64,000 bases of DNA from the NCBI GenBank assembly GCA_024734555.1, contig JANPWX010000172.1:478298-542297 (forward strand). Direction: 5' to 3'. The position numbers and the translations under genes were made by a program. Under the pieces are notes generated by a model that was not told the DNA's origin, did not search any database, and saw only the letters and a list, made by a program, of their open reading frames with translations. Positions 42,201 to 57,200 of this stretch are shown here, in pieces. This stretch comes from Trochalopteron elliotii (lineage: Eukaryota > Chordata > Aves > Passeriformes > Leiothrichidae). The first letter of the stretch is position 1. Each line of letters begins with the position of its first letter.

Positions 42201-45200
42201 AAGGCAAATTTCTCTCTACAGAGGAGTATAAGCATATAGACTCTATATTCCTTTCTCTGCAGGTTGTATATGTCATGTACTGTTAGCTGGGGAGAGAGTA
42301 CTGACAATGAAATCTTTTACACTGCAAAGAAAAACAAGTAACCTGTTTTTTTTTTGGGGGGGGAGTTGTTTTTTTTTTTTTTGAACTTATCACTATTCTG
42401 AACCCAAATCTCTTTGACTCTGCACTGTACAAATCCATTGTGAATGGCTGTGCAAGAATTACAGAAAGATTTAAGGGTTTTTCAGGCTTGTATTCCACAC
42501 TAAATCGGATTATAAGAAAATATAGATAAAGCACTGGAATGCAAATCTTTTTCCACTTTATGCAAAGTAGTGATTCAGCTTTCTCCAAGAATTTGCTGGT
42601 GGAGGCCAAACCTGTATGAAGATTGAAGAAAAAACCTAACACCAACAACAAAGAGAAAAAAAATTGCCTGAATGAACAAGCCACTGGTATTCAGTAACTC
42701 ACAGGTTAAAACTACTCTTGCCACTGTAGTGGTAAGCCTTAGTCATGCTACAGAGCAGTTGTGGTTGTCACTATGTGTATGAGAGAACTAAACAGAGAAT
42801 GAAAACCATGCACTGAATTAAAAATATAACACTCTGAACCCTCTTCTTTCCAAGCAGAGGAAATCACTAAGTGTCCTTCCTTTCTGCTCAACTTATCTTT
42901 CAGAAATATAACAAATAAAAAGAGGTCATGATATCATCTTCATCCTCATCATGTAAGAACTTTAGTATAATATACTGGTCATCAGCATGAAATAGAAGTG
43001 GAGGCTACACATGCATTTTTCAAATATCAGTGCAAACTCTGAGGGATTTTTGTGCGAAAATGAAATCTCTTTGGTGCTTTGCAGGGGATATTTTTGAGAA
43101 AGACAAAGATGAAGAGAAAAACAAATGTGTTTTAGGCAACATAGAACAAATTCTAAAACCCTTTAGCTACGACATTTCCCATTTGTGACTATGGCAAAGA
43201 TGATAAGATGACCATATGGTCAGCACCTGACATCCCCTTATGTTAATACACTTACCAGTATTAGCCAGAATTACAAAATTAATAATCATCAACAACTCCG
43301 CTCTCATTTACATTCAGTGCATCATCCCTACCTTGCAGGGCCAGACTCTCTTCGGTAACATGTTGGGAGGCTCATCCCCCAAAATATATTTGGAAAGAAA
43401 AAGTCGGCAGCTAGACCAGCTGAATCCTTTGGAATTTGTATCCTCCTAGGACTGAAAAGCTGGGATCAATAACACTAATGCACTTTCTGACCTCATAGCC
43501 CATATTGGAAATAATTTTTTAAAAAGAAAATATTCACTGATGGGGTTAGCAACACCATACTGATCAGAAACAGTTACAACATGCATCTCTCACAGTCATC
43601 AAGAAAAGCAGCCCTTTGAGATGGGGTTACAGCTGGGCAAACAGACAGATGAGCCCTGTGCCTGAGTAAAATGGATGTTGATTACTTACTATTCTATAGG
43701 GAATAAATAGTTTTTTCTATTTTAAATATTCAGTCATTTAGTTAAAATTAAACAAAATGAGGGCTACAGAAAAGCATTTTCAAGTTTTTCAGTCTCTCAG
43801 TGCTGAAAGCTCATAGCCTTGATAAATTCTTCCTCCCTTCTGCAAAACAAGAAAAAATATAACATACCTCAAGGCAGATAATGCTACACGTAGATTTTTT
43901 GTGTGGTGTAGTTCACATAATACTATGCAATGCTCTGAAACCTTTCAGCAATGCAAACACATGTCCTGAGATTTGATCTGTAATCAGAATATTGCTTGTT
44001 CTGCAGAAATGGAAAAACAATTTGACAGCAGCAACTCTTTTCAAAGGTAGAAGTTTCTCAGTAATCTGTAACTCCACAGCAATTTACTAAAAAATGTCAG
44101 GATGTCTCTGAGTACAAACAGTAAATGCAAATTGCTCTCTGATCTAGCAAGATACTGCTCATGTCTGAGAGGGTGCTGAGAGGTCCCAGACCTCCCTTGC
44201 ATTCAGCAGATGCAACAGTGCTCAGGACCTTGCAGGATTAGCCCTTAATTCAAAATCGAATCCTCTAATAGTGCTAAGCCACCATGGACACAGCATGAAG
44301 CAAAAAAAATGAAAATGATGTTGAGAAAGAAAGGTCAATGAAAAAAAAGAACATCGATACATAATTTGCTGCTAATGTATTAAAACAATTATAGTAGTTA
44401 TGTCACCTAACCACCAAGGCACCAAGAAATCAATGCACAAAGGAATAAAGAGCAAGACACTCATTTCTGGCATTAGGTTAGAAAACTAAAATACATAAGG
44501 GCAAGATATTTAACCCGAACAACCACATTTTTTATTGGAGCACAGAAGTCAGAACTAGGAATTATTTCTAAGGTCATCTCCCAGAAATTTCTGGCAGTAT
44601 TTTAACATCTGCAGAATCAATCAAACACATTCTGTCTGGTAATGTCAAAGATGCTCCTAAAGTTGCATTCCAGTTGCTGCTACCACATGTATTGGAGCAG
44701 CTTCTTATTTTCTTGGAGGGACAAAAAACCACAGGCAGAGAGCAAATGTCAAACTTGTCCAGCTTTAATGAGACACTAATTTTTCCACATAGAAATCTGA
44801 AGCTCTCTTTTTTCCCCAGGTTGGAGGGAGCCCTGGTGATTCATGTGCAGCTATAATGGTCAGGGTTACTTGAAATTATTGGACAAATCGTCTATGCCTT
44901 CTGCATTTTGAAGCATTAGAACTGTTGCCTATAGCAGTCACTCTAAGCTATTGACACTTTTTGTCAAAAAAGTGTCTTTGACTGCTGCAACTAAAACACT
45001 GAAGCTTTCCATGCAGTGAAACTTGACAGTAAACTGAGGTATTTTAATGCACATGTGAAATGTGAAATCCTCACACAAGCAGAAGGCAGACACTCCTTGT
45101 TCACATCAGGCATCTCCCAAAGTAGGAGAAAAAACCATCCTCTCTTCCCATCGATTGATTAAAATAAGCCAGCCAGGCCAGGATTGCCTGGAGCAGCAGG

Positions 45201-48200
45201 ACAGAGGATAAAAGATTTAATGGCTCTCTTTCATCCTTCTGCCTGCAGACCAGCTGCCTGAGCACAGCCTGCTGTGATGTGCCCTCCTGGGTTTGCACCT
45301 CCAGCTTGCACATTGCCTGGCACCCCAGGCACTGGTGTGGCTCAGTGAAAGCTGTACAGCACAAGGCAAGATTCTACTTTTCTGCTTCTGTCTTGCACAG
45401 GAACTCTGCATCAGTGCCATCACCCTCCTCCTCAGGCAACAAAGGAGATGCAATGTCTCCATCAAAGACACAAGTCCCAGGTGCCACCAAGAGCTGTCAC
45501 TGCCTCAGTGGTGGCAGTAGGACAGGACTTCTTGTTGCCTGGTGGCACCACAGCACACAGCCATCCTCCAGTGACTGACAGCAGTGCACAGAAAGGGTGC
45601 ACAGTGCACCCTCTCTCCCCTCTGCCACTGGAAGCCTGGTCCTACCAGCTGAGTGCTCTAAGGTGCCTTAAAGCTGCCTGAGCCTTTTGCCTGGTCCGTG
45701 AGTCCAGCACACATTCCAGTCTAAAGGGAACTTGACAACCAGACATTCAGCTTTCAGAAAGCTAACACAAAGGAAGATGCACTTAATCTTTATTCTTTTA
45801 ATCTTTGCTGTCCAACACTTACATGACACTGAAGAATAACCAAGTTTCAAGTTCAGCATCTTTGTCATTGCTGAGTTGGAAAATCTACTCCTAGGAAACA
45901 GTAATCTTCAAATCTAATATTATACATAAGCACAAAATTCATCACATCTTCAAAAAATGCTTACAAGTTCCTAATTTCTAGATCATTGAGATACTCTAAA
46001 ACAGTCTGCTTCTCAGTGACATTTCTGAGAACATGAGCCCAAATTTACTGTTTGCAACACAAAAATACATATATATTTGGATATATATATTTAAAAACTC
46101 TTAATTGGCATTATTTTCAAGTTGAGGCTATTAGCCTAAAGTAAAAGGCTTTACTTCCAAATACACTACATTTGGACAACATCCAGTCCAGCAGATTATG
46201 ACAACTACAGTATAGTGACCAGAATACATTCCATGCTGGTACATGACATGGATAAAGGACAGGTCAAACTACTCATGGCAGTGCCCCACCTAAAGCTCTG
46301 CAGGTCAGGTACAATGCCCAGACTTCAGCATGCAGCATTATCCCATCACCTGCTGCCAACTGCTTTCCATACAACCAGAGGGATGGATCCCTTAGGGGAA
46401 CAGAAATGTACAGATCTGTGTATTTTTAAAAGTGCTTAGCAAGAAGCTTTGATCTATTATTTTCCCCCCTACAAAGCAGCAAGGGGAAATTTCTTTGTGC
46501 TTCAGCCCAAGGAAGGAGATATAAGGAGTATCTTGTTTGCCCCTGGGAGCCAAATTATCATAAATATGCTAAGCAGTGCAAACTCCCCAACATGTGGCAT
46601 TGGAGCATGTGCAGTAAACATCACAGCATCTCTTCAGGGAAGCCTAGCACAACAAAGCCTCCACTGGCAAATCGCTCCTGGCTTCTGTAGATTTGACAGA
46701 ATTGCCTGTAAAAGGGAATGATGGCATTTTCATCTGAGCAAGAACTGTTTAATTTGGTCCAAGTCTCTGTACAAGATGGGAACAGCATTGCACTAGACTA
46801 ATGAACAGACCACGCATTTCTTCCAGCACAGGAAAGGTCAAGTGGTGGGATATTTTTGGTGTACTGGGTCACACACACTAGGTTAGGGTCTTGCATACAC
46901 AGCTGTGGCCCACTGTCATGTAACCTCAAAAGCAGAGACTCACTTAACATCTTCTGACATGTGGAGGCAAAAGGCCCAGCAAAGGTGCTGCATGACTGTG
47001 ATGTGTTACAGGCTCTGCTGGGGAGAGGGCAGAGGGGAGGGAGGAATACATCTTGCAAACCCCACAGGAGACCCAGACAGACACTGGCATACTGCAATGT
47101 CATTGCTGTGGTGAAGGATGCCACTTCCAGCATTTTGCCCAGGGTGTACCACACTTCAGGCTGACGGGCAAACAATTCTCAGATAGCTCTGAAATAACTT
47201 ATTCAATATTTACCAACACACCTATGATGCACAGCAGAGGGGGGTGCCACGAGGGACATGACATCCAAGAGAACCCAAAAACCAAACAGGGCCATACTTG
47301 CATCTGGCATTTCCACACCTGTCTTCCTCCCCACTCCCCACAGCAGTGAAGCACAGCCTCACAGTATGAAACCAGAACAATGAGCACCAGAGCACTCATA
47401 AGGCAGCTGCATTTTGCTTCCCCATGTGGTGAATGGGTTAAAAAAATAATCTGATGATTTTCATGATGGTGGTGTTAAAATACATTGTTACACTAAATGT
47501 AGACTTATTTATAAGATAAAGGTCCTTAAATTATGACCTGAAATTGTACTTGCTACACTGAGACACCTAAATCATTCCAGTGACAGGTTAACATGTAATT
47601 AAAGACAGCTTTTATGCTTATTATTATTACAACTTAATGGAAGACAGCAATAAAAAAATGCCTTGCACATAGTCTGCATATGTATTAGGAACATCTAAAA
47701 ACTTCAAACAATTGTGTTTGTCAGTACAACCCTGTGCTGACAGCTGAATGAAAGCAATCACAAAGGTTCTTGCTTGCACTGTTTAAAGATCCTACAGGGG
47801 TAAGACACGAGGAACAGATATTATCAAGAGTTCAGCTGCTTGTATTAAAATACCCCCATGGGCATATTTTCCCATGGTACCTGAACTGTGCTTGTGTGCA
47901 ATTTGGCTGCTTGCAATACACAGAATCTCAGTGCTACACTTTTAAGATGGAAGACCCTTACTTTGATAATTTTCAAACTATTTACATCCATTGGGGAGTT
48001 CAGCATTAGATCTTTGGTTCAACTGTACTGTAATTACTCAGGGTTTTTTATTTGCTGGCCTTGCTTATTTCAGTTAAATAAAGTGGAAATACTAAGCAAT
48101 TATAGATGAAAGCACAGTGGCATAATTTTCTAAAGGTTTATATTCACTTCTGCCATTATTTCAGATTTTTAGTGCTATTTATTGATTCCTTCACAAAAGA

Positions 48201-51200
48201 GAAATAGATGCAAAACACAGCTCTCAGACAGGCATAACTTTGGATGGGTATAGTCCAGCTTTCTCCCTTTATTATCTTTCTTTTCCAAGTCGTATGAGAC
48301 ACTGTTTTTCATGCGTGCACTGGAAAGCATCTAATGCAGGAGATGCACTCTGTATTTCATGGCAAGTGTTCAATTTTTAGCCTTTCATCAAGACAGCTGT
48401 CTCCTGGACTTCATAGGGCACTGAGAAATCTCCTTGGCTGACAGGTAAACCCCACCTTTCTGCACAAGCATACACAAATCTGATACAATTTTAAGGAAAA
48501 ACATAAAAATCCCAAACTGTGATAACAGATAAGCCACTGTATTAAATGGTGCCTCTTGGATCATCTGCTCTATGACCCTGTTTCACCACTACAGCACCTG
48601 GCTGTGACTAATGCTCACTGCCATCTTTCATTTCTATAGCTCTTTTGGGCCATAAGTGAAGCACTTCACTTACGGCCTAAAAGAGCACTGTTTTCATAAA
48701 ACGTGCTTTATTTTGCCAGTGTGTAGAGAAAAGGAGGCAGATATGGGCTCAGGAGAAGGGGGAGGTACCTGCCAAGGCTGAGTACACAAACCACTGTCCC
48801 ATGCAGACAACACCAATGCTTTTGACTAACACCATCAAAGGTGAGTCAGATGGTGATCTCACTGCAAATTGCCTTTGCCCATCAGTTTTTAAAACCTTCT
48901 TCAAATGAAATAGGCTAACAGGATAATTTCCCCCCCTTTTTTTTTTATTAAACTGATTTGCTTATTCATTTAGTCATTAAAGGCAATTATAAAAAATCAT
49001 TTTTTTCTCAGTATGCTTTCTATATCACCACTGCTTAGCCCATGGGAAATCATCAATTATGCGATGACAGTCTCAGACTGCAACCACTTTTCTATGGCTG
49101 CAGCCTGGTAAACACTTCTGCTAGGTATAACACTTCCTACAGCCTCTTTAAGGTTACAAAATAGTGAGCATGTATTTATTGCTCCTAAAGAGCCTGTCAG
49201 AGAGGGTAGCAAAGCATCTTCACAGAATCACTACGTTGGAGGAGACCTTCAAGATCTTAAAGGAAGACTCTGAGGATTACATACCACCCTTCAGCTAGAT
49301 GAATACTTCCTATATAAGAACATATATTTAAAAGTGGTTCTCCATATCAGCTTTTAGAAACACATCACCCATTACAGTAAACACACAGGAGCTGGAATTA
49401 ATTCCATTAGGAGCTGCTGTTTTGAAGAAACAGTAGCCCATATCCCAGAAGGACAATGAACTATAATATGCAAGCTCATTTAATCACTGTATCCAATTAC
49501 AAGGAGGAATAAATCATCACACACATGCCTATGTCTGAATTTTAAAAGGTAAATAGATCATGAATAGTCAAGCCAAATGCTGTGAATCTCTGGAGTCATA
49601 GATTAGCAGAGGAAGTGGTGCATTCACTTTCCATTTGATATTTTTAGCTCCATTTGGAGCTTGATTGTACAGAGCCGACATTCTCTGCAGTAAGGGGACG
49701 CAAAACTCTGACATTCACCTCAGTAGAGTTTGATCTAGCGTATGGTCTAATGAGACTTTCCTGGTCTCCCTGCCCTGATGCATACCCAAGACTCCCCTAA
49801 GTCACAGGGGGTCAGAAGAGGAGCTGGCTTTCTTCCAAACACTACAAATAGCAGCATTTGGGCAACTGCTCCTACCCTTTGCTGTGAACTCCTTCATCCC
49901 AGACCTACATGAATACAAGCTCCAGGAAGATCTAAATCCTCTCCATTTGTCAAGAAAACCCAGTACACCAGTTTCTTGCAAAGCTGATGGCATTTTCATG
50001 TTTTCCAGATGCTTTTAGAAAGCTGTTATCAAATATTTATCATTCTTTGTAATCAAGAACATAGTTGTAACTTCCCAAATTACATCTTACTAACCTTGAC
50101 TCCTTGAACAAATTTCCTATCCATTAAACTATGATGTAACACAAAATGTCCTATGGCCCATTTGCACGTCAAAATCCTCAACCCAGAAGGGAGATTAGAT
50201 TCTCATTAATAACACCACGATCTGTATTCACACATCAAAGAAAAAAACCTGTTCAAAGTATTTACATAAGCTGCACAAACGGCCCATGACATATCTGCCT
50301 GGAGAGATGGGCCATCATGCTGGAGACTGTAAGAAAATTTTCCTCAAGCCAGTGATACTACACACACCTCAGGAAAATGCTTTCTTTGCAATGGGAGAAG
50401 CCCCGTTTCAGCTGGCAGACACCTTCCCCTGCCTACAGGTTTAGACTTTGCTTGTCCAACATGCCCAGGTTTTCCAGCTGATCACATCCCAAAATCTCCT
50501 TGTGTGTGCTTTGGGGCTTCTGCCGACAGCAAACCTCCAAGGTCCCATGATAGAAATGGCTCCCCAGGGTGTCACAGTGCCCTGGGGAAGGGCTCTGTGC
50601 CCATCAGCAGCCCCAGCACTGATGGAGCCTCCAAGGTGTTTGCAAGCTGCTGTGGCCTAGGAGCCCTACAGTGTGCAAGGAGAGCAAGGAGGGAATAGAC
50701 AGTGTCCCTTTGCTTCCCCGGCCCTGCTCCAGGGACATCCAGGGGAGAGGCCAGCAAGGAGCCTGCAGCATGTCCAGGGCTGCCTTCTCACAACAGGCTG
50801 GGCTCCAGCAGGCCAGAGGTCTGCATCTGTTTGTCCATCCTAAAAACCACCTGGCTGCCCCCATGCAGCCTCTTTGTTCAATGCCTGTGTAACTGAAGCA
50901 GAAGTGAGGAGGCATTTTGCCTGCTGGAAACTGAGATGCATGTTTGTGCTGAACTGCTAAATCATCCTGTTGTAGCCTCCCGGCCACTGCTTGATGGCAT
51001 GTACCAGGATGGAAATTTTCCACCTGCCTGTTACAGAGTTAGACTCTACAGCCACAGAGACAGTTAACACCTACAGACAGTAAGAGGAGAAGCTGTAGTC
51101 ACCTTAATAGGCAAAATGTTTGCATTTGCCCATTCTTGGTGGTTTTCACCCTTTGGGGCAATGCCACATGGCCACTGCTGCTTTAAGGCATTGAATGAAA

Positions 51201-54200
51201 ACCCTTGGACAATGGGGATCTGACAAATGCTATTTGTTTGTGGTTGTTTTTCACTGTTGTTTGTTTGCTTCCAGCTTGTGGCTGTGCATCCCCCATGATG
51301 TTACTAACAGTATCAGCAAACAAAATCCCATGGACAAGGCTCCTATGGGGCAGGGAATGAAATCCAACAAGGGTTTCATTATTGTATTGATGCTGGGGCT
51401 CTGAATTCATGGCTGGGAAAAAACAAAACCAGGATCTGGCTTTCTGGTTTTAACTGCAGTGGTTCCTAGACAGAGGTCAACCAGCCCTAAATTCCAAGAA
51501 ATGGATGTGAAGAGGGTTAAAGAAAGGCTGCTTGTGGAATTGGCAGAGCATTGTGGGCAGTGAGAGTAGGAGGGATAATGGCAGGAGGAGGATGCAGGGT
51601 GTAGAAAAAGGAAAAAAGGAAAGAAATTGAAAAGCAATAAAACGTGAGGTATAAAAGCTTCCAGCAGTCCCAAGTCAGACAGCATGATTTCTCCATGATT
51701 ACATCTCTCATTCTGGCAATTTATATCTCCATCAAAACTCAAGTTCGAGCAAAGGAAAAAAATCACAATTCATGCCAAATGCCATCTTAAGAAAACCAAA
51801 GATTTTATTGTTAGCTTCCACAAAAATTGGACCCATCAATACTACCACTTTATTTACATTAATCTATTTTCCCCAAACTCACCCCAAAATGTTTTTGCAA
51901 CAGTTTCCTTTCAGCCATCACATTTTCATGTCAGAGAGAGAGAGTATGATCTTGGTTTTAGAAAGATCTCACAAGCTTTTCTGAACTAAGACAAGGTCAT
52001 CTCATGATCTCAGCCTGGCTCGGGAGATAGTGGTGTGAGCAGCTGCCACAGCTACAGCTCACATCGGTATTTTTCACCTTGTCTAAAAGACGGGACAAGT
52101 AATGTATTTTATTGCAGTAACTGATGCTATTCTGTAAAGCTCTTCCTGTCAGTGCCAGATATACTCCATGAGGGTAACTGACATCTCATCAAAAACCTTT
52201 GGCTGTTAAAGTGCTGTAATTCTACTCCTATTTCAATCTTTGAAAGGATCAAAATTGACTCTAAAAAAAAAAAAGCAGGGCTGCCTCCAATGCCAACTAC
52301 ATAGACTCTCGTAAAAGGTGTTACACACCCCAAGTAATACCAAACTGGATCAAATCTTTCCCTCTAAAAAAACCCAGCAATTTAAAGCCTGCATTATGAG
52401 CTTACCAACTGCAGTTAATGCACAGAGCTTCTGAATTTATGCTCAGTGCATTCTACTCCATTAGACAGCCCCCACCTCTCTCACAAAAGTATTCCTACTA
52501 CAACCATCTATTTCTACATCCAACAGCCAATCTTCTTCCTTGCCCACTAAAATCAAAACCTAGCAACACATCACAAACCACAGCAGAACACCCTGCCAAC
52601 CTCTCCCAGCACACAGAAAATTTGTCCTTTAGCAGCTGCTCTTTTTCTCCCTTTCCCTTGAAGATGCTAGAGAAGGCAGCAGCCACTGTGCCAGGGCAGG
52701 GCAGAACCTGGCTCTGCTGCACCTGGCAATCCAGAGTGTGCTGGCTCCAGTTTGCCAACGCCCCAGACTTTTCTCAAGCAATTGTGTTTATTCAGCTACA
52801 CAGCAAGCAGAGGCTGTAATGCAGCCCAGGGTGCCCAGCTATTAAGGGAGGTCTTAAGAGCCCACAAAAAGGCCATTGGGAAATGGACAGAAATCTATAC
52901 CAATTAATTGTTCACAAATAGGTCTTGGGTTGTGGCTTTTTGTTCTTAATCTCCCTGGGTGATCTCTGAGCCCAGGGATTTACAGAAAGCACTAAAGTGG
53001 GAAAGAAAAGGACTGCATCAGTACACTGCACAACCAAGCATCACCTAATGGCAGCAACAGGGAGCATGACAGGGAGCTTAGTAAAGTAATAATTGTAGTT
53101 TGACTATAGCCAAAACCAGTCCCACTCTTGCTCACAAAAAGACCAAGGCTGCTGCTTCCATAGTACTGTGAAACTGTTTGAACTCAGGGCATGTTGAGAA
53201 GGATTGCGGGGGAAGGAGGAATTAACAGTGTGAGAGTAAATTTAGTTCACAAGAGGGGAAAAAAGCCGCTTTGAAGAACAGATTTCTTTCAGATTCTTAA
53301 TACACAACCTCAAAGCACAGGTCTGCAGTGAATCCATCCTTCCACCCTGTGGGCGGGGAATGAAGGCGCTCTTTATGTTCCTCAGAAAATGTTAATCTCA
53401 CAAGAAAATCATTGTATTATAGCAACTTGGAGCACTGGAAACACTGGAATTCAAACTCTGAAGACAGCACATGAACTGTATTCCTGGTCTCAGAGATACA
53501 GCAAGCACGTCAAAATACAGTTTTATCTTTTCAGCATTCTTACATAAAAATTACCCCATTCCATAAAAGCTTTTTTCAAAAAAAAATTTAAAGATCTGAA
53601 TTTCAGAGCACCTTCTCTGAGTTTTATATCATTACAGATTCTGCTTTCAGGAAGGAATGCTTTGCTGTATCCTGAGAACAAGGTTCCAACTAAACAACCA
53701 TCGCAATAAATGCTAATAGCACCATGGGAGTCATTAGTGTACAAACACCTACTCAGGTCAGCAGCTGGGGAATCTCTGTATGATCGAAGAAGAGTGCCTG
53801 GATAACAGTGCCCAGCTTTTCAACACCTTGCAGATCAGAGTTTGACAGTAAAAGGCCTTAAGAATGAAGAAAAGGAGTACACAAGAAAGAAATTAGGAAG
53901 AAAAAGACTTTATTGGTGAGAATGATAAATGGGAGACCTGTGGTGAAAGGCCCCATGTTTGGGGTTCCTGAAGGACAAGGTGGTCTGTGGCTCCTGCTGA
54001 AGGAACAGGATGTGTGGACACTTTATAAGAAGCAGCAACATTGATATTTCATTTTTACAGTTCCAGTTCCTACTCTCACAGCTAACTGACCTACCAGCCC
54101 ACACCCCATCTGTTGCAATTCCTCTTATGCTACTCTCTTAAAAATCAGGTCCCACTTTTCGTCTACTAGAAACAGCACTTTTTAGATAATTGTACATGTT

Positions 54201-57200
54201 TTATAGTCAGCTTCATTCTGGGAAAATATGAAGTAGGGTTGTATCTGGGGGCTGAGAGGATCTAGAAAGCTGTGTCATCTCTGCAATAGAGGTTAGTTAT
54301 CCTCTCCCATCATGTTCTTGGTGGTTTGATCAAATTTCTGCAGGGAAATGGATCTCTAGTAGAAGTCAGCAAGAGCTACCACAGTTTAGATTCATTTCAG
54401 AATTTGGCTATGATTTTTTGCTAAGCTGATGTTGACTTGTCTTGGTTTTGGTGTTCTTATGGCTCACTAGAGGCAGTATGACATCAGTTGCAACAGGAGG
54501 TACCCAGCCTGCTTCATCTCCAGACCTGCAGCTGTGGAACTGACCTAACCTCCTGTGTAGCTTTTGAGCCAGACAAGGAATCAAGCAAATATCTAAGATG
54601 ACAGGTCTCTCGATGTGAGAGGTTTCTTTGGCATGACCCCTGCGCAGCGACTCAGTTTTCCCCTTCTACTTCATGGCCCTCAGTCTGAATCTTCTGACCT
54701 GGGAACATGACTTATTTCTGCTACATGTGACACTGACCAGCCACACTTGAGTGATTAGAAAAGGATTCAGACCAAGGCAGAAACTAAGAAGCGGCATCTG
54801 CTATTCTTTTTACCACTAAAATACATGAATTTTTATAGTCTTCCAATAATTTTTTATTCCTTCCACACACTTCTTGGCTTAGCACCACCAGACAAATAGG
54901 AATTATCAAAAGCACCATTCTGGAAGAATTTCTGTACAAATGCTTTTCAAATACACTAACATGTCTCTTTATGATCTCAGCTACTTAATGCATCTGGTTT
55001 TATATATATATATAATGATATATAATTCCATATATCTGAAATACTCCACTGATTTGATAGTTATAGCACCTAGACTTCCAACGTTATGAGGGCAAAAGGG
55101 ATGCTACAAATTACTGATTAAATGTCTTTAGGGTTACATTTCCAGCAACCTTACCAAATTCCCAGTGTCATAACATCTTATCTTCCCAGTACCTCATCAA
55201 AATGCTTTTATCACCCAAGCTTATTTTGCAGTACAACAAATGAATGTTTTCTGCCTTTTCTGACTTAAAAGCCTTTCCCACTATCAAAAGAAAATTATTT
55301 TTACCCCTAAAAATGTTCTCCTGATAGACCTACACTTCCCAATTCTTTTCTGCTTAAATGACTAAGAACATCAAAATTCTGATATTGTCTACAGTGCACA
55401 TCTTCATAATAAATGGTTTCACACTAGGTTTTCATGACAGCTCCTTATCACTTTCTCACATAGCAAAAGGTGACAACTGGCAATAATAAATCACTGAATC
55501 ACAGGGAAAAGACTGAGAAACTGAGAATACTATGATCCAATTGGCTGTCATATAGAATGGGTAGCTTTTTCTTCTGCAAAGTTGACTCAAACACAGAACA
55601 TGAAACACTTGGGGCTCTACTAGGTATTCTTGCATTGAGTACAAAAAATAATGTATTTAGGTGCCTGCAGTGCACAAAGTGCCTCAGTGCTCCTGGGCAC
55701 ACTGAAACCATGTGTTTTTCTGATGGCTGCCTCAGTTATTTTCTCTCCCTGAAAGGGTCTAACTTGCTAAGTGTACTCACAGCATAAAAGTATTTGCAGG
55801 GAGGAACTGAAATAATACCATCTGTATCTACAAAGAGAGTCCTGAAGAGAGTCCTGATCAAGAATAAGAGTGTTTATCATTCCCCATGTTGACTCTAGTT
55901 TCCCAGTCATCGGACACAATGGTGGGACAATTCAGGAGCAGCATTCCCAGACTCTGCCTTTCCAAAAGTTTGCCCAAACAAGTTTTAGTGCCCAAGTGCA
56001 AATAAATCCTTTTCAGGCTCCATGTCCTCATTTCTCAAAAAAACTGTCTGAGCTCCTGACACGAGAGAGCATCTTAAGACATATTCCCCTCACTGGCATT
56101 TCCCATTATCTTCAGCACTGCAGCATGTGACACACTGTCTGTCTGCAGTGAATCCCAGACATGGTACTCCTTCTGCAAGCTGATTCAGCTCGCTACTGTG
56201 ACAGAAAATAATCCTATCAAAGGGGAAGAAAAAAAAATTCCTATGAAGATACCTAAATCTACTTGGCACAAGGTCAAGCCAAGAGGAGATGGGGTAGCAT
56301 GGCAAAGTACAGGTGGACAGTTAGAGGATGTCAGACCTTCCCATTTGAGAAGCCAGTGTCACTGCTGGCAGACTTGGTCCCAACTTCATGCTATCCCCAG
56401 AGCTCCTGCTTCTCTTGTCCCAGCTTCAGGTTCCACCATGCCCCTTGCAAAGCCATTCAGCAGAAAATGACTCCCACTCTGCTGCCAGCCCACTCAGTTT
56501 TCCTACCCATCTTTATTATAATCTTAGATTCCAATTAATCCTTTCCAAACTGCAACATGCTGCATGTAATACACTGGGTCAGATCAAAGACTCACATAAA
56601 AAGACCCAGGTCTTTGACAGAGGATGCCCAACATAAGAAAAAAGAACTCAGAAAAAGATAAATACAGTTATCTTTCTTAGACACACCCTCCTATCTTCCA
56701 GCAACAGGCAGTGTAGATTTTCCAAATGGGAAGTTGTATTGACATCACTGCAGTGATGGAGTGTTTGCCAGGATTTTGCCTAGTTTTTGATTTAAAACCC
56801 TCTCAAGTTTTGGCTTCCAAAGAATACTCACAACAACAATTTTCACAGTTTAGCTGTGCATTACACTGGAAAACCACTTCTCTTTATTAGTTATAAACCA
56901 AATAAGTTTGTTGTGTGACAAAACACTTGCCTCATTATGAGCAACAATGAACAATCTTTACATCTCACCTTCCCCACACAATTAACAGTCTTGTAGGTCA
57001 CCATATACCTCCTTTACCAAAGCTGTCTTCCTATGATGACCAGACCTAGACTATTTATTCATAGATGGATTTAATCTACAATTCTAATCGCTCTTGCTGC
57101 CCTTTACTTAATTTTCAACCTGACCTGGAGGAGAAGAGGTATCATATTATACATTCCATATTTCACACTTACACAATGGTATAACTACAGCTCTTGCTTG

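Noticed and set aside
55489..55505. TCACTGAATCACAG as a CR1 tail
   Set aside because: The sequence around it does not continue the CR1 3' pattern.
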